A DNA stretch of 64,000 nt from an uncultured Bacteroidales bacterium (GCA_900542185.1 UQMZ01000014.1:1-64000); one strand, 5' to 3'. Counted from the stretch's first letter, positions 1 through 9,710 are shown. Program-made: numbers and translations. Notes: a model not told the origin generated them from the sequence alone.

Positions 1-109
1 TAATATTTTCTCCGATTATGGGCTTTAAGCTACAAAAATATAAAAATAATTTAATACTTGCAAAAATATGTAGCTAAAACCGATAATATCGAATCAAATT
101 GTTTAAAAG

Positions 110-135
110 AAAAGCTCCTTTGTACAGGAGCTTTT
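110..135 (-). terminator. Rho-independent terminator of the tailed secreted protein gene
   Basis: The arms AAAAGCTCC (110-118) and GGAGCTTTT (127-135) pair perfectly around an 8-base loop. On the minus strand the hairpin is followed by a U-rich run. It lies about 40 bases beyond the stop codon of the gene ending at 177. Confidence 0.75.
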
Positions 136-176
136 CGATCTATAGATTATTGTGATAATAATCGTGCCGCTTATCG

Positions 177-1490
177 TTAGCGGGCGATGGACTTAACAGC
201 CTTGTTGCCTTTCTTAACGATTACGATCTGACCCTTGACGGGCTTGCTGATTTCAACACCCTGCAGATTGTAATACTTAACGGGAGCGTTGTTATCCGTA
301 TCGATGTTGGCGATACCCGATGTCCAGGGAAGTTCAAATATTCCAGGAATCATGGCACTATCACGGTTGCTGTCAACCCACTGGTAGGTGGCTGCGGGCT
401 CTGATGTTGTACCGAACAGACCATGGTAGATAGTAGCTATATTGCCAGTTACATTTGAGATATCGTCACCTGCCTGTAACCATTCCTCGATGGTGGCTTC
501 GATATCACCGTTTGTATAGATTACATTACCTTCGTGGTTGTAGCAATATAAGCCCTGAACATCAGGTTCCGTCTCAGTTCCCATATCAAAGACCATGCCG
601 GATTCAACCAGAGGCATAACGCCTACGAAGTCAGGATTCTCCAGATTCAGCAGGATATAACCATTCTTGTCGGTAGCCATGTTGATTTGATCCCAGGCGG
701 GGTTGTCGTATGGGTTCTGAACGGCAAGAAGATTCTTGTTGGTCTTGTTCTGCAGATAGGTCACAGTCTGCTCAGGAACGCGGTTTGCTTCGTTATACGC
801 CGAGTTGATCCAGGTGTCGTAGAACTTGCCTTCGCCCAACACTTCGTAATCGGAAGCCACGGGAGTAAGGAAAGAAGTTCTGGCGTAAGAAACGCTGGTT
901 GCGAACATATAGGCGCTCAGTTTGTTGATATCGGCTACGAGTTCGTCAGTAGATACTGCGAAGAGTACTGTGGGATCGAATGCGAAAGATCCGTCATCCT
1001 CAATAGTGGCGCGTACGGAAGAAGCCATCTGGCGCTTGCCCTGTGCGTTACGGGTGAAGATATACAGCGATACCAGTACCGGCTGACCGGAATCTGCGTC
1101 CGTAATTTCTCTCAACGGAGTCTTGTTGACCAATGTGATGGTTTTACGTGCGATATTCACGTTAGCCTGAGGGCTATAGTTGCCAAACGGGATGATCACC
1201 TGGTTAGCCGAAGGACCTTCAGTAATCATACCGGCCTCGATATGATTCAAGGTGTCTTTTGTGGATGCTCCGCGATAGCTCATAGAGTACAGACCATACA
1301 GGTCGGATACGCTGTTGATGGCTTTGGCAGGTCCCTGGGCCTTTGCCTTTATGGGAAGCGACGCGGATGACGTTTCCATATACTCCTGAAGGCTGATGGC
1401 CTTCATTGCCTTCTCAGGTGCGTTCGTTGCCGCTGATGCAGAAAGTCCCGCTGTCAGCACTAATGCTGCTAATGCGTAAATTTTCTTCAT
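177..1490 (-). CDS. Secreted protein of unknown function with type-IX-like C-terminal tail
   Basis: This 437-residue protein starts with a clear signal peptide (MKKIYALAALVLTAG, Ala-rich cleavage region near residue 20). I do not recognise the body as a named family. It is rich in Tyr, Asn and Thr and looks like an extracellular beta protein. The last 35 residues read YYNLQGVEI...VIVKKGNKAVK, the pattern of Por_Secre_tail (T9SS type A) sorting domains in Bacteroidetes. The C10 protease upstream on the same strand ends in nearly the same tail. The gene has its own promoter (1606-1636), about 110 bases of leader and its own terminator, so it is probably a separate transcript. Secretion to the cell surface is inferred from the signal peptide and tail; no substrate can be named. 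Confidence 0.85.
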   Translation of the reverse strand: MKKIYALAALVLTAGLSASAATNAPEKAMKAISLQEYMETSSASLPIKAKAQGPAKAINSVSDLYGLYSMSYRGASTKDTLNHIEAGMITEGPSANQVIIPFGNYSPQANVNIARKTITLVNKTPLREITDADSGQPVLVSLYIFTRNAQGKRQMASSVRATIEDDGSFAFDPTVLFAVSTDELVADINKLSAYMFATSVSYARTSFLTPVASDYEVLGEGKFYDTWINSAYNEANRVPEQTVTYLQNKTNKNLLAVQNPYDNPAWDQINMATDKNGYILLNLENPDFVGVMPLVESGMVFDMGTETEPDVQGLYCYNHEGNVIYTNGDIEATIEEWLQAGDDISNVTGNIATIYHGLFGTTSEPAATYQWVDSNRDSAMIPGIFELPWTSGIANIDTDNNAPVKYYNLQGVEISKPVKGQIVIVKKGNKAVKSIAR

Positions 1491-1605
1491 AGGTGAATTG
1501 TTTATTATGTTTATAATTTGATGGATTACTCCAGAATAACAACAGTTCGCATCTATTATTTAAATACTTGCTGTGCCAATCATTGATTTATCCTAATTAC
1601 CGATG

Positions 1606-1636
1606 CAAATTTATATAAATATTTTCAAACCACAAA
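1606..1636 (-). promoter_or_regulatory. Bacteroidetes-type promoter
   Basis: On the minus strand, TTTG (1633-1636) and TAAATTTG (1606-1613) are separated by 19 bases. This matches the Bacteroidetes primary-sigma consensus TTTG-N19-21-TAnnTTTG. Transcription would start near 1600. Confidence 0.7.
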
Positions 1637-1708
1637 CATTTTTTCTTAATTTTTTATCAACTACTATCCATTTAACAAAAAAAGTGTAAAAATTACAGAC
1701 AAAAATAT

Positions 1709-1738
1709 AGCGGAGACAGCCATATTGCTATCTCCGCT
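1709..1738 (-). terminator. Terminator of the C10 protease gene
   Basis: The arms AGCGGAGA (1709-1716) and TCTCCGCT (1731-1738) pair perfectly. A further AGC/GCT pairing follows beyond one mismatch. On the minus strand the hairpin is followed by TATTTTTG. It lies about 45 bases beyond the protease stop codon. Confidence 0.75.
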
Positions 1739-1783
1739 TATATAGAGAGTTGGACTCGTGAATTACCAATATTATCTATTGAT

Positions 1784-4222
1784 TTAAATAATCACTTTCA
1801 TTGTCTTGGATCCAACCTTCATAATTACCACTTCTCCCTTTCGAGGAGTCGTGATCTCATTGCCCTGCAGGTTATAGAACTTCACTGTTTCGCCGGCATT
1901 GATCTCCACAGACTCAACACCCGAAGAGGCAACCTTGAAGTATATCTGCTTAAGCAGACGAGAGTTCTTGCCTGATGTGTAATTACCGCGGAGTATGTAC
2001 AGACGGCCGGCCTCAGCCTGGGGGAAGCTGACAGGAACCTTTACGGTTGCTCTTTCCATGTAGTCCAGGAAAGGCTGTTCCTTATAGATGCCTTCCATCA
2101 CCGGCATTTCTTCCTTCAGATTCTCAGGATTCAGTGTATAGATGCCAAAGCTGAGAACACCATCGAAGAATCCCTGATATACATAGTATTCGGCTGTTAC
2201 AGTGAAATCAGGTGTCGGAACGGGATAGAGCGTGAAATCTCTGTCATTGATGGTCTCGCTCACGGTCGTACAGTCATCGATTACCATGTCATCGCAAACA
2301 AGCATGAGCGATAGAGGCGTTTTCTTCATTGTTACCTTGCCGAATTCCTTGAGTATTTGATCTGTCAGCGGATCAATAAGAGCAAGTGTGAATTCCGTAT
2401 CCTTAGTTATGCTTGCGAATCCATTGGCGCGAATGAAGGTAATGGCCACATCGCACGTCCCCTTTGATTTTGGAGCAACGCTTTCGGGCATGAAGCTCCC
2501 TTTCATCTTGATCTGCCCGTCGATAAGCAGTGCGGCACCCATGGTCTCGGTAACTTCGAACTCGCTGTTGTTTTCAAGTTCGACTTGGAACTTGGCAGCT
2601 TTGGACTGATAGAGCGGAGACTTAAGTTCCATATTTAGCACGTTCAGTTTCGCTACATCTACATTTTCGATAGTATACGAGCCGTCTTGTACTGTCAGAT
2701 ATACATAGTTGGGACATCCGTAGCTGGTCTTGATGGGGTAGAAGGGAGCTTTGGGATCCGACATCGGGCGTACACCTATTGTCACCTTGTAGCGTCCATT
2801 AGCAAGATTAGGTATCTTGACGCGCGGACCGGATGTGGTGGGATAATACGCACCGGGAGACAGACTGATTCGGATAGATCCGCCGAAATAACCAACTTGA
2901 TAAACCGTCTCACCCGGAGTGCCGTCGATTGGCTCAAAAATACCGCCGCTGGCAAGCTCCACGTTATGGCCCGCATAGCAATACCATCCGTCGGGATACC
3001 ATGTATTTCTTTTGAAATTGATGTTCCCGTTAGATACGGTCGCCGTGCAACCTCCATACATCAAGATGTTGTCCTTGGTTTCAGGCTTGGGATCATCATT
3101 GGGTTTCTGGATACCGAAAATACCGTTAAGGTTGTATACGAATCCGGCACCTGCCGATGCACCGCCGATGCCCTGGGCCTCGGGGTTCATGCTTTCAAGT
3201 AAATAGTATCCATCGGACATTCCTCCCCAACCCCAGTTGAAATGATAATAGCCGTCACCGTCATAGCCATCGCATACAAACGAATGGCCGCCGTCGTTGT
3301 AAGGGTGTCCGTTGAACACTAATGGTCCGACATTTTTAAGATTGTCATAAACCATGTTCTCCCATTCCGAATAGGAATACACTGCACGCCAATCTGGATG
3401 GCATCCCTTGTCATAATCGAAATAGTTGATCAGAGCCTCGGCTATAAGGCTGCCCTGGGTTCCGGAAGCCTCGGTGCCATAGTCCATTTGCACTGAGTGG
3501 CCGGCCGCTACCATAAGCTGGGATACGGCTTTACCCTGAGCATCTGTATAGGCGTTGCGCTGATATACGTCAAGCATGTTGTCCCAATCGAAAGTATATT
3601 TCGAGAAGTCCATGGTCAGACGCTGGTCGTTGTTCTTGCTCCAGATATAAGAAATGGAACCCTTCCCTTTCTCAGGATATTTGTGATAGTTCATCACCTG
3701 TGACATTGAGGTGGCGACGCAGCCGGTGTATGTGCGTGTGGATCCCATCAGAGGGCAGTCGTTGTTATAAGGAGCGTCCTGGTTCCACTTCGTTGATACG
3801 AGAGGCGCGATTTTCTGCTTGGCCGGGTCGGCCTGGTAGCGGGCATTGTCCATCGAAATACCGCGTGCGGAGTAATAGGCTATCTGGCGCGCGGACTCAT
3901 CGAGCCACCACTTAAGCTGCGGAGGCATGTTCTGCGGGTCGATGCTGCCGGAGTCGGAATATCCTAATACGGCATACGCGCAGTCATCGGCCGAAAGGAT
4001 TCTGTATCCTTTGCCGTCCTTGGCATTGAACACATAGGCTGCCGGAGTGCCCTGGGCACTGACCGCGGTATATACCGGAGTCTGTTCCAGACGCTGGGCG
4101 GATACCTTGGCGTGGCGGCTTCCGTCGCTCAAACGCTCCAATGCCTGCTGCGGGGTGAGTGGCGATGCCATCACCGTAGCGCATGTCAGCATGCCTGCTA
4201 AGGTTAAGATTGATTTATTCAT
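1784..4222 (-). CDS. C10 family (streptopain-like) secreted cysteine protease
   Basis: This is a papain-fold cysteine protease of MEROPS family C10 (SpeB, interpain). With the ATG at 4222 it is 812 residues. A signal peptide (about 1-19) is followed by a Spi-type propeptide (about 20-135). The catalytic domain (about 138-375) has Cys168 in TGCVATSMSQVMNYHKYP, His313 in GGHSFVCDGYDGDGYYHF and the NWGWGG motif (329-334). A long beta-rich region follows, and the last 35 residues (FYNLQGNEI...VVIMKVGSKTMK) form a type-IX-like tail. An in-frame TTG at 4249 is a possible earlier start. I reject it because the ATG directly precedes the signal peptide and a -7-like box (CAAAGTTA on the plus strand) lies over the TTG. 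The gene sits just downstream of susCD. Peptide release for that importer is inference. Confidence 0.93.
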   Translation of the reverse strand: MNKSILTLAGMLTCATVMASPLTPQQALERLSDGSRHAKVSAQRLEQTPVYTAVSAQGTPAAYVFNAKDGKGYRILSADDCAYAVLGYSDSGSIDPQNMPPQLKWWLDESARQIAYYSARGISMDNARYQADPAKQKIAPLVSTKWNQDAPYNNDCPLMGSTRTYTGCVATSMSQVMNYHKYPEKGKGSISYIWSKNNDQRLTMDFSKYTFDWDNMLDVYQRNAYTDAQGKAVSQLMVAAGHSVQMDYGTEASGTQGSLIAEALINYFDYDKGCHPDWRAVYSYSEWENMVYDNLKNVGPLVFNGHPYNDGGHSFVCDGYDGDGYYHFNWGWGGMSDGYYLLESMNPEAQGIGGASAGAGFVYNLNGIFGIQKPNDDPKPETKDNILMYGGCTATVSNGNINFKRNTWYPDGWYCYAGHNVELASGGIFEPIDGTPGETVYQVGYFGGSIRISLSPGAYYPTTSGPRVKIPNLANGRYKVTIGVRPMSDPKAPFYPIKTSYGCPNYVYLTVQDGSYTIENVDVAKLNVLNMELKSPLYQSKAAKFQVELENNSEFEVTETMGAALLIDGQIKMKGSFMPESVAPKSKGTCDVAITFIRANGFASITKDTEFTLALIDPLTDQILKEFGKVTMKKTPLSLMLVCDDMVIDDCTTVSETINDRDFTLYPVPTPDFTVTAEYYVYQGFFDGVLSFGIYTLNPENLKEEMPVMEGIYKEQPFLDYMERATVKVPVSFPQAEAGRLYILRGNYTSGKNSRLLKQIYFKVASSGVESVEINAGETVKFYNLQGNEITTPRKGEVVIMKVGSKTMKVII

Positions 4223-4275
4223 AAGACGTTGTTTAAGTTTCGGTTCCAAAGTTAATAAAAAATCTATAATTAAGA

Positions 4276-4308
4276 AAATCGGCTCCTTGAAAAAGTAGAA
4301 GCCGATTT
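4276..4308 (-). terminator. Terminator of the susCD operon
   Basis: AAATCGGCT and AGCCGATTT pair perfectly around a loop of about 15 bases. On the minus strand the hairpin is followed by TTTTCTTAATTA. It lies about 40 bases beyond the susD stop codon and just upstream of the protease promoter region. Confidence 0.75.
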
Positions 4309-4348
4309 CCTATGTTAGATTTTCCTTAGATTCTACGCTACGGTGTCA

Positions 4349-6181
4349 TCAGTCAAGAAGATACTCCGAAGGAGCAGGAAGGAGCTTGCGGTCAATCAGG
4401 TTGTTGTAATCTGTTTCCGAAGCGGGAACAGTGAAACGCCAACCAGCGCAAACTTTCGGGTCACGGGTCATTGAGTAATCCTTCGGGCAGTTACCCGAGC
4501 TGGGATTTCTCTCTACCCAAGCCTTACGTGTGATAGGCAGATTCCATCTCTTGTAGTCCGTCCAGTTCTGGCCTTCACCCCACAGCTCGATACGACGGCA
4601 GAGGCGAATTTCGTCAAGGAGCGCCTGACCGGTTTTGCCGCCAGAGTATCCGGGGATACGCAGTCCGTTGATTTCAGACAGACATTTCTGGGCGCGAGCG
4701 TAATCTCCGGCCATGTAAGCGGCCTCAGCTTCAGCCAGACACATCTCAGATGCGCGCATGAAAGGATAGCAGCTGGTTCCGTAGGGGGCCTTAGACCAGA
4801 ACTTGTACTGAGCGCCAATGTGACATCCATAGAGTTTCACATTGTTGCCTTTCTCGTAAAGCCAGATCAACGGGTCTCCTGCATTGGCCTGAACTTTCTG
4901 AGCGATGTAAGCGCCAAATGGATCTTCGGGATCAATAACCACGCCAAGATCGCCTTTGAACTTATTGTTCATGTAATCCATACCCCAGTATACGATGAAC
5001 TTGTTCAGACCGAACTTCTTGTTAGGTTGATTTTTGTCGGCACGGGTAAGACCTGTGGCCATGTTCATGCTGGTAGGATCCACCAGATCACGGTTCCAGA
5101 AGTCGTTTGGCACGAGTTTGCCGGGATTCCAGTCGGCGGGAGCGTCTTTCAACTTATCGGGAGTCATGAACAGACCACGACGAACATCGTTGGGATCCAG
5201 TTCATTGTAGAGCTCCAGACTGATGAAGCCGGCACCTATATCTTCCCAATTCTTGACATAACCGCCGTTGCAGGTATAGTGCGAACCCCACGACCAGTAG
5301 TAGATGTCACTGTCCTCGTCAGACTGTGTCCACATCAGGTCGTTGTTGTCAGCATAGAAACCGGCATATAGGGTGTTGTTGTCCATGATGGTGTAGTTGG
5401 CGCGGGCATTCTTAGCCATGTCTGCGGCAATCTGCCAGTCATGGAACAGCAGGGCTGCACGTGCGTAGAGCCCCTGTGCCACTGAAAGGTCAGGCTCCCA
5501 CTTGAATTCGCGGCGTGACTTGCTGTTTTCGTAGTTATAGATAGCGGAGTCAAGGTCTTCGTATATCAGATCCTTGATTTCCTTCATGGTCACGAGCGGA
5601 GTGGGCTCGGTGCTCTGAGTGGTACGCTTTACGATACAGTATGTGTCGCCATTGTTGGAATCTTCCCAACGCGGAGCGTAAAACTGCAACAGCTTAATGT
5701 AACCGTGTGCACGGTATGTCAGAGCCTGGGCCTTGACCAGACGGCGGTCGTCAGCATCGCCTTCGGCATCGTCTATTCCGTCAAGCACGCCGTTGGCGTT
5801 GAAGATCAGGTCATAGCCATAGCGCCAGGGCAGAGCGTTGTTGTTGTAGCGTTCGCCACCCATCATTTTCCAGGTCATGATGTCCTGGCCCCACATCTGG
5901 TATGAAAGGCCATCGCGGACATCGCTGCCCCAGCAGTCACCGAAATGAGTGTTGATATAGCTCTCTCCAATGTATTGGTTGAGATTGGTTTTCTGGTACT
6001 GCATCTGCATGACGCGTGCAATGCCTCGTACAGCCAGTTTTGCTGCCGCCACACTTTCATGTATCTGGGCGTTGCTGGGGTCCGTGATAGGACTTTGGCT
6101 CAGGTAGTCGTCTGAACATGCTCCGAGCAAAGACAACATGCCGATACCTACAAGGCCTTTTGTTATATTTATTTTTTTCAT
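4349..6181 (-). CDS. susD: SusD/RagB family outer-membrane lipoprotein
   Basis: This is a surface substrate-binding lipoprotein of the SusD/RagB family, which forms the lid of the SusC barrel. With the start at 6181 it is 610 residues, a typical length. The lipobox is LLGACSDDYL, with the lipidated Cys near residue 21. The N-terminal TPR-like helices include the aromatic-rich stretch around QMWGQDIMTWKMMGG. The C-terminal RagB/SusD domain contains the usual pattern FMRASEMCLAEAEAAY and the RRIELWGEGQNWTDYKRWN segment. The start was placed at the ATG before MKKINITK because the eight upstream residues are not signal-like. Only 29 bases separate it from susC, so the two are one operon. The substrate cannot be read from sequence; the neighbouring protease makes peptides as likely as glycans. 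Confidence 0.95.
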   Translation of the reverse strand: MKKINITKGLVGIGMLSLLGACSDDYLSQSPITDPSNAQIHESVAAAKLAVRGIARVMQMQYQKTNLNQYIGESYINTHFGDCWGSDVRDGLSYQMWGQDIMTWKMMGGERYNNNALPWRYGYDLIFNANGVLDGIDDAEGDADDRRLVKAQALTYRAHGYIKLLQFYAPRWEDSNNGDTYCIVKRTTQSTEPTPLVTMKEIKDLIYEDLDSAIYNYENSKSRREFKWEPDLSVAQGLYARAALLFHDWQIAADMAKNARANYTIMDNNTLYAGFYADNNDLMWTQSDEDSDIYYWSWGSHYTCNGGYVKNWEDIGAGFISLELYNELDPNDVRRGLFMTPDKLKDAPADWNPGKLVPNDFWNRDLVDPTSMNMATGLTRADKNQPNKKFGLNKFIVYWGMDYMNNKFKGDLGVVIDPEDPFGAYIAQKVQANAGDPLIWLYEKGNNVKLYGCHIGAQYKFWSKAPYGTSCYPFMRASEMCLAEAEAAYMAGDYARAQKCLSEINGLRIPGYSGGKTGQALLDEIRLCRRIELWGEGQNWTDYKRWNLPITRKAWVERNPSSGNCPKDYSMTRDPKVCAGWRFTVPASETDYNNLIDRKLLPAPSEYLLD

Positions 6182-6210
6182 ATTGTTTGCAGATTTAGGA
6201 ATCAACTGAA

Positions 6211-9200
6211 TTAGAACTTGAACGCCAACGAGAAGTTGAATACGCGGGCGGGCATGAAGTAGTTGCCCTGACTGCCGCCGAAGCTATACTGCGGGTTCAT
6301 ACCTTTCTTGGTCGTAACGATGAAGAGGTTGTCTACCGAGAAACCAAGATTGATGTTCTGCAGCTTCATTGCGTTCACCCACTTCTTGGGGAAGTCGTAG
6401 TTGATGTTGAGGTTTTTAAGAGTCAGGTAGTCGCTGCGGAACAGGAATCTGCTTGATCCGGCGTCGTTGTACTGTGACAGCTGGCTGTCGTTAACAGGCA
6501 CTCCGTTCGGATCGATGGAATGCTGCCAGGTGCCGTCTGCGTTCTGAATGCCGCTGGGCTCCTTCCAGGACTTCAGCATGTCTTTGTGCAGGGAGCTCTT
6601 GTTCTGGGTGCTTACGCCCATCAAACCTGCGTAAATTCCGTTGTAGGTCTTGCCACCCAGCGAGTAGGTGAACAGAAGTCCGAAGTTCAGGCCTTTCCAG
6701 CTAAGGTTGGTTCCGAACGAACCGTAAACTGTAGGCAGAGAAGTGCCCTGGAGTCCACGGCCTGCATACTGGGTACGGTCGGTGTAGCCCTCGCCGTCGA
6801 TTTCGAAATAGTGGCCGGATGCAATAGCTCCGTCAAGCTTAGCCTTGTACAGCGACTCGTCGTATTCCATCCTGCCGGTAGCGTCGTTGTAAACATAGTA
6901 GTCGCGCGAATAGGGCTCCATCTTGTATAGAGAGTTACCGGTAGCTCGGTCAACACCAGCCCATGTATACGTGTACTGCTCGTAGCGGCTACGGCCCTCG
7001 AACAGTGCCTGGCCGGGAAGATCCTTGTTGCCCGGAAGCTTAACGACGGTGTTCTTCAGGAACGATGCGTCGATGTTGAAGCTCCACTTCAGGTTCCTGT
7101 TGCGAATAATGTCAACGCCGAACTGCAGTTCCCATCCCCAGTTTTCCATCGTACCGACGTTCTGCATCACTGTGATAACGTCTCCTACGAAACCTGTGTT
7201 GCCGGCCGAAGATGCCTTACGTACCTCGTAGAGCAGGTCTACATTGCGCTTGTTATAGTAGCCGATGCTGAAGTTGAAGCGGTCATCGAACAGAGATCCT
7301 TCCAAAGCAACGTCAAGCGTGTTGGTCGACTCCCATTTCAGGTTGTCTCCCGAAAGCTGATCAGGGAACATAACGCCGGCGCCACCGTATGTGGTAAGAC
7401 CGTACAGGTTCCACGAAGCATAGTATCCGGCTGCGAGGTCGTTACCTACCGCACCGTAAGCAGCACGCAGTTTCAGGTAGTTGACCCAATCAGCGTTCTG
7501 CATGAATTTCTCCTTGGAAATCACCCAGCTTGCGCCGACGCTCCAGAATGTACCCCAGCGGTTCTCCTTGCTGAAACGGCTCGTACCGTCACGACGGATG
7601 GAAGCCTCGGCAAAGTATTTCTGGTCGTAGTTGTAGCGAACGCGGCCCAGATAGGACTCGGTGCGCAGACGGGCCACGGCATCCGATGCAACGTCGGGGC
7701 TTTCAAAGTTGCTCATGTAGGGCATGTCGTTCATCAGCTGCTTGCTCATACGCAGGAAACGGTCGTCGTACATGAACTCATAGTTCTCATGATCCAGGAA
7801 TACGTCGATGTTGTTCAAACCGTAATCATGATTCCAGCTCAACTGCTGCATAAAGGTGTAGGAACGCTGTTGGAGAGACTCGATGTCCAGACCACCGACG
7901 TTCTGCTGCGAGCCGATGACGTTGTTGCTATAGTCCTTACTGTTCTGTTTCTGTCTCCACATCGAAGCGCGCAGAGAAACCTCGAAGCCATAGGGAAGTA
8001 TACCTGTAGCGTAAGCGTTACCGCTTACCGACAGGATGGTGTTCTCGTTGCTGTTCAGACGCATTGCCCATGCGTTGTTGTCTCCCTTGTTAAGACCCGA
8101 AGTGTTCCACATCGGTTTGCCTGTAGCGGGATCGTACATGATGTTTCCCTTTTCGTCATGAGCATAATATGGCTGAACAGGAGGGTTGTTGATCATAAGG
8201 AATGGGTTGGTAACCAGTCCAAGGTTAGTGCCCTTTCCATCGTCGTAGTCGGATTCCGATACACCAGCCACTTCTGTGTTGACGTAGCTTGCGCTCAGGT
8301 TAAGACCGGTCTTGAACCAGCTTACAGGGTTGTAGTTTGCAGCAACACGACCGTTGAAACGCTCGTAGTCGGTCTTCTTTACGTAACCGTTCTCTTTCAT
8401 GTAGCCGAAGCTGGAGAATACGTTGAACTTGTCTGTAGCACCCGAAGCGTTGACGTTGTATTCCTGACGGTAGCCAGTCTGCGAGATGGCATCCCACCAG
8501 TCGAGGTCGGTGTATCCGGGCAGCACGTTAGCCACAAGCTGACCGTCGGCATTGAAAATCTGGTCCGAGGGCCTGTCGAAGATGTTTGTGCCCAGCAGAT
8601 ATGTGTTCACGAAACCGGGTGCCACGTTGGCCAGAGCCTCGGCATAAGTGCTTGAGGCACCACCTGAGAACTGACCGCGCGCATAACCTGCAAGGGCTGT
8701 CTCCATGTAATCCTTCACGCCAAGACGGTCGTAGAAGGGAAGGGCTTTGGTATAGAAACCCTGATTTACCGTCAGAGTCACGTCAACCTTGCCTACATTC
8801 TTGGCGCGTTTGGTGGTGATGAGGATCACACCGTTGGCACCGCGGTTACCATAGAGTGCGCAGGATGCTGCATCCTTCAGAATGGACATCGACTCCACGT
8901 CGGCGGGATTGATTTCCGATATGTTACCATCGTAAACCACGCCGTCCACAACGGTCAGGGGTTGGTTGTATTTTGTGAACGAGTTGAAGCCGCGGATGCG
9001 AATGTCGGGCGACGAACCGGGATAAGATACTGAGTTGTTGACCTGTACGCCGGGTGCGTTACCTTCGAGGGCAGCTGTTACGGAAGTTACCGGACGGTCC
9101 TCGATGTCGGCCGATCCGACGACTGCGACAGAACCAGTCAGAGACTCTTTTGTGCTCGTACCGTATGCAACGACTACAACATCAGTAAGATTGGTGGCTG

Positions 9201-9486
9201 TTGATTCCAGACGAACCTTCATGTCGTTGTGCAGTGCAACGGTCTGCTCTTTATAGCCTACGTATGTTACTTTGGCTTTAGTCACAGATGCCGGTACGTT
9301 CAGTGTGAATTTTCCGTCTACATCGGTAGCGGAGCCTTGTCCACCTCCGATAGGCATGACTGTGGCGCCGATCAGGGGTTCGTTGTTCCCTGCGTCGACT
9401 ACCGTGCCGCTTATAGTGCGGTTCTGAGCTATCGCCGCCCAGCTAACGCACATCAGCGTCACCATGATCATAAAGAGTTTTTTCAT
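6211..9486 (-). CDS. susC: SusC/RagA family TonB-linked outer-membrane transporter
   Basis: This 1091-residue TonB-dependent transporter imports the ligand held by SusD. A signal peptide (about 1-20, ending AAIAQ) is followed by a CarboxypepD_reg-like domain (about 24-95: ISGTVVDAGNNEPLIGATV). The TonB-box region is DVVVVAYGTSTKESLTGSV (about 101-119). The plug domain (about 120-230) holds the family signature ILKDAASCALYGNRGANGV. The rest is the beta-barrel, ending in FNFSLAFKF with a terminal aromatic. The length is normal and no frameshift is seen. A matching promoter at 9679-9710 gives a leader of about 185 bases. No anti-sigma, sigma or HTCS gene adjoins it, so the regulator is elsewhere or global. 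Confidence 0.96.
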   Translation of the reverse strand: MKKLFMIMVTLMCVSWAAIAQNRTISGTVVDAGNNEPLIGATVMPIGGGQGSATDVDGKFTLNVPASVTKAKVTYVGYKEQTVALHNDMKVRLESTATNLTDVVVVAYGTSTKESLTGSVAVVGSADIEDRPVTSVTAALEGNAPGVQVNNSVSYPGSSPDIRIRGFNSFTKYNQPLTVVDGVVYDGNISEINPADVESMSILKDAASCALYGNRGANGVILITTKRAKNVGKVDVTLTVNQGFYTKALPFYDRLGVKDYMETALAGYARGQFSGGASSTYAEALANVAPGFVNTYLLGTNIFDRPSDQIFNADGQLVANVLPGYTDLDWWDAISQTGYRQEYNVNASGATDKFNVFSSFGYMKENGYVKKTDYERFNGRVAANYNPVSWFKTGLNLSASYVNTEVAGVSESDYDDGKGTNLGLVTNPFLMINNPPVQPYYAHDEKGNIMYDPATGKPMWNTSGLNKGDNNAWAMRLNSNENTILSVSGNAYATGILPYGFEVSLRASMWRQKQNSKDYSNNVIGSQQNVGGLDIESLQQRSYTFMQQLSWNHDYGLNNIDVFLDHENYEFMYDDRFLRMSKQLMNDMPYMSNFESPDVASDAVARLRTESYLGRVRYNYDQKYFAEASIRRDGTSRFSKENRWGTFWSVGASWVISKEKFMQNADWVNYLKLRAAYGAVGNDLAAGYYASWNLYGLTTYGGAGVMFPDQLSGDNLKWESTNTLDVALEGSLFDDRFNFSIGYYNKRNVDLLYEVRKASSAGNTGFVGDVITVMQNVGTMENWGWELQFGVDIIRNRNLKWSFNIDASFLKNTVVKLPGNKDLPGQALFEGRSRYEQYTYTWAGVDRATGNSLYKMEPYSRDYYVYNDATGRMEYDESLYKAKLDGAIASGHYFEIDGEGYTDRTQYAGRGLQGTSLPTVYGSFGTNLSWKGLNFGLLFTYSLGGKTYNGIYAGLMGVSTQNKSSLHKDMLKSWKEPSGIQNADGTWQHSIDPNGVPVNDSQLSQYNDAGSSRFLFRSDYLTLKNLNINYDFPKKWVNAMKLQNINLGFSVDNLFIVTTKKGMNPQYSFGGSQGNYFMPARVFNFSLAFKF

Positions 9487-9678
9487 ACCTTTACTATTTA
9501 AATGTTATTTCTCTCTTGTGTATGTATGTGTTTATCTCTCTTTTCCGTCGCTATGGGCTCCGGTAGAATCCAGATCGAAGACCTGTTTAACCTTAATACC
9601 GCTGAGGCTTAGATGTTTGGATTCCTTGCAATTTTGTTGTCAGTTTGTTAAAAAGTGTGCACTTGTATTAACATTTTG

Positions 9679-9710
9679 CAAATTTAAAGTTTTCCAACCA
9701 TTTTTCCAAA
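9679..9710 (-). promoter_or_regulatory. susC promoter, Bacteroidetes type
   Basis: On the minus strand TTTG (9707-9710) and TAAATTTG (9679-9686) are separated by exactly 20 bases. Transcription should start near 9673, which leaves about 185 bases of leader before the susC start codon. Confidence 0.75.

Noticed and set aside
4223..4250. A TTG start for the C10 protease at 4249
   Set aside because: It adds nine polar residues ahead of a good signal peptide, and a -7-like promoter box covers it.
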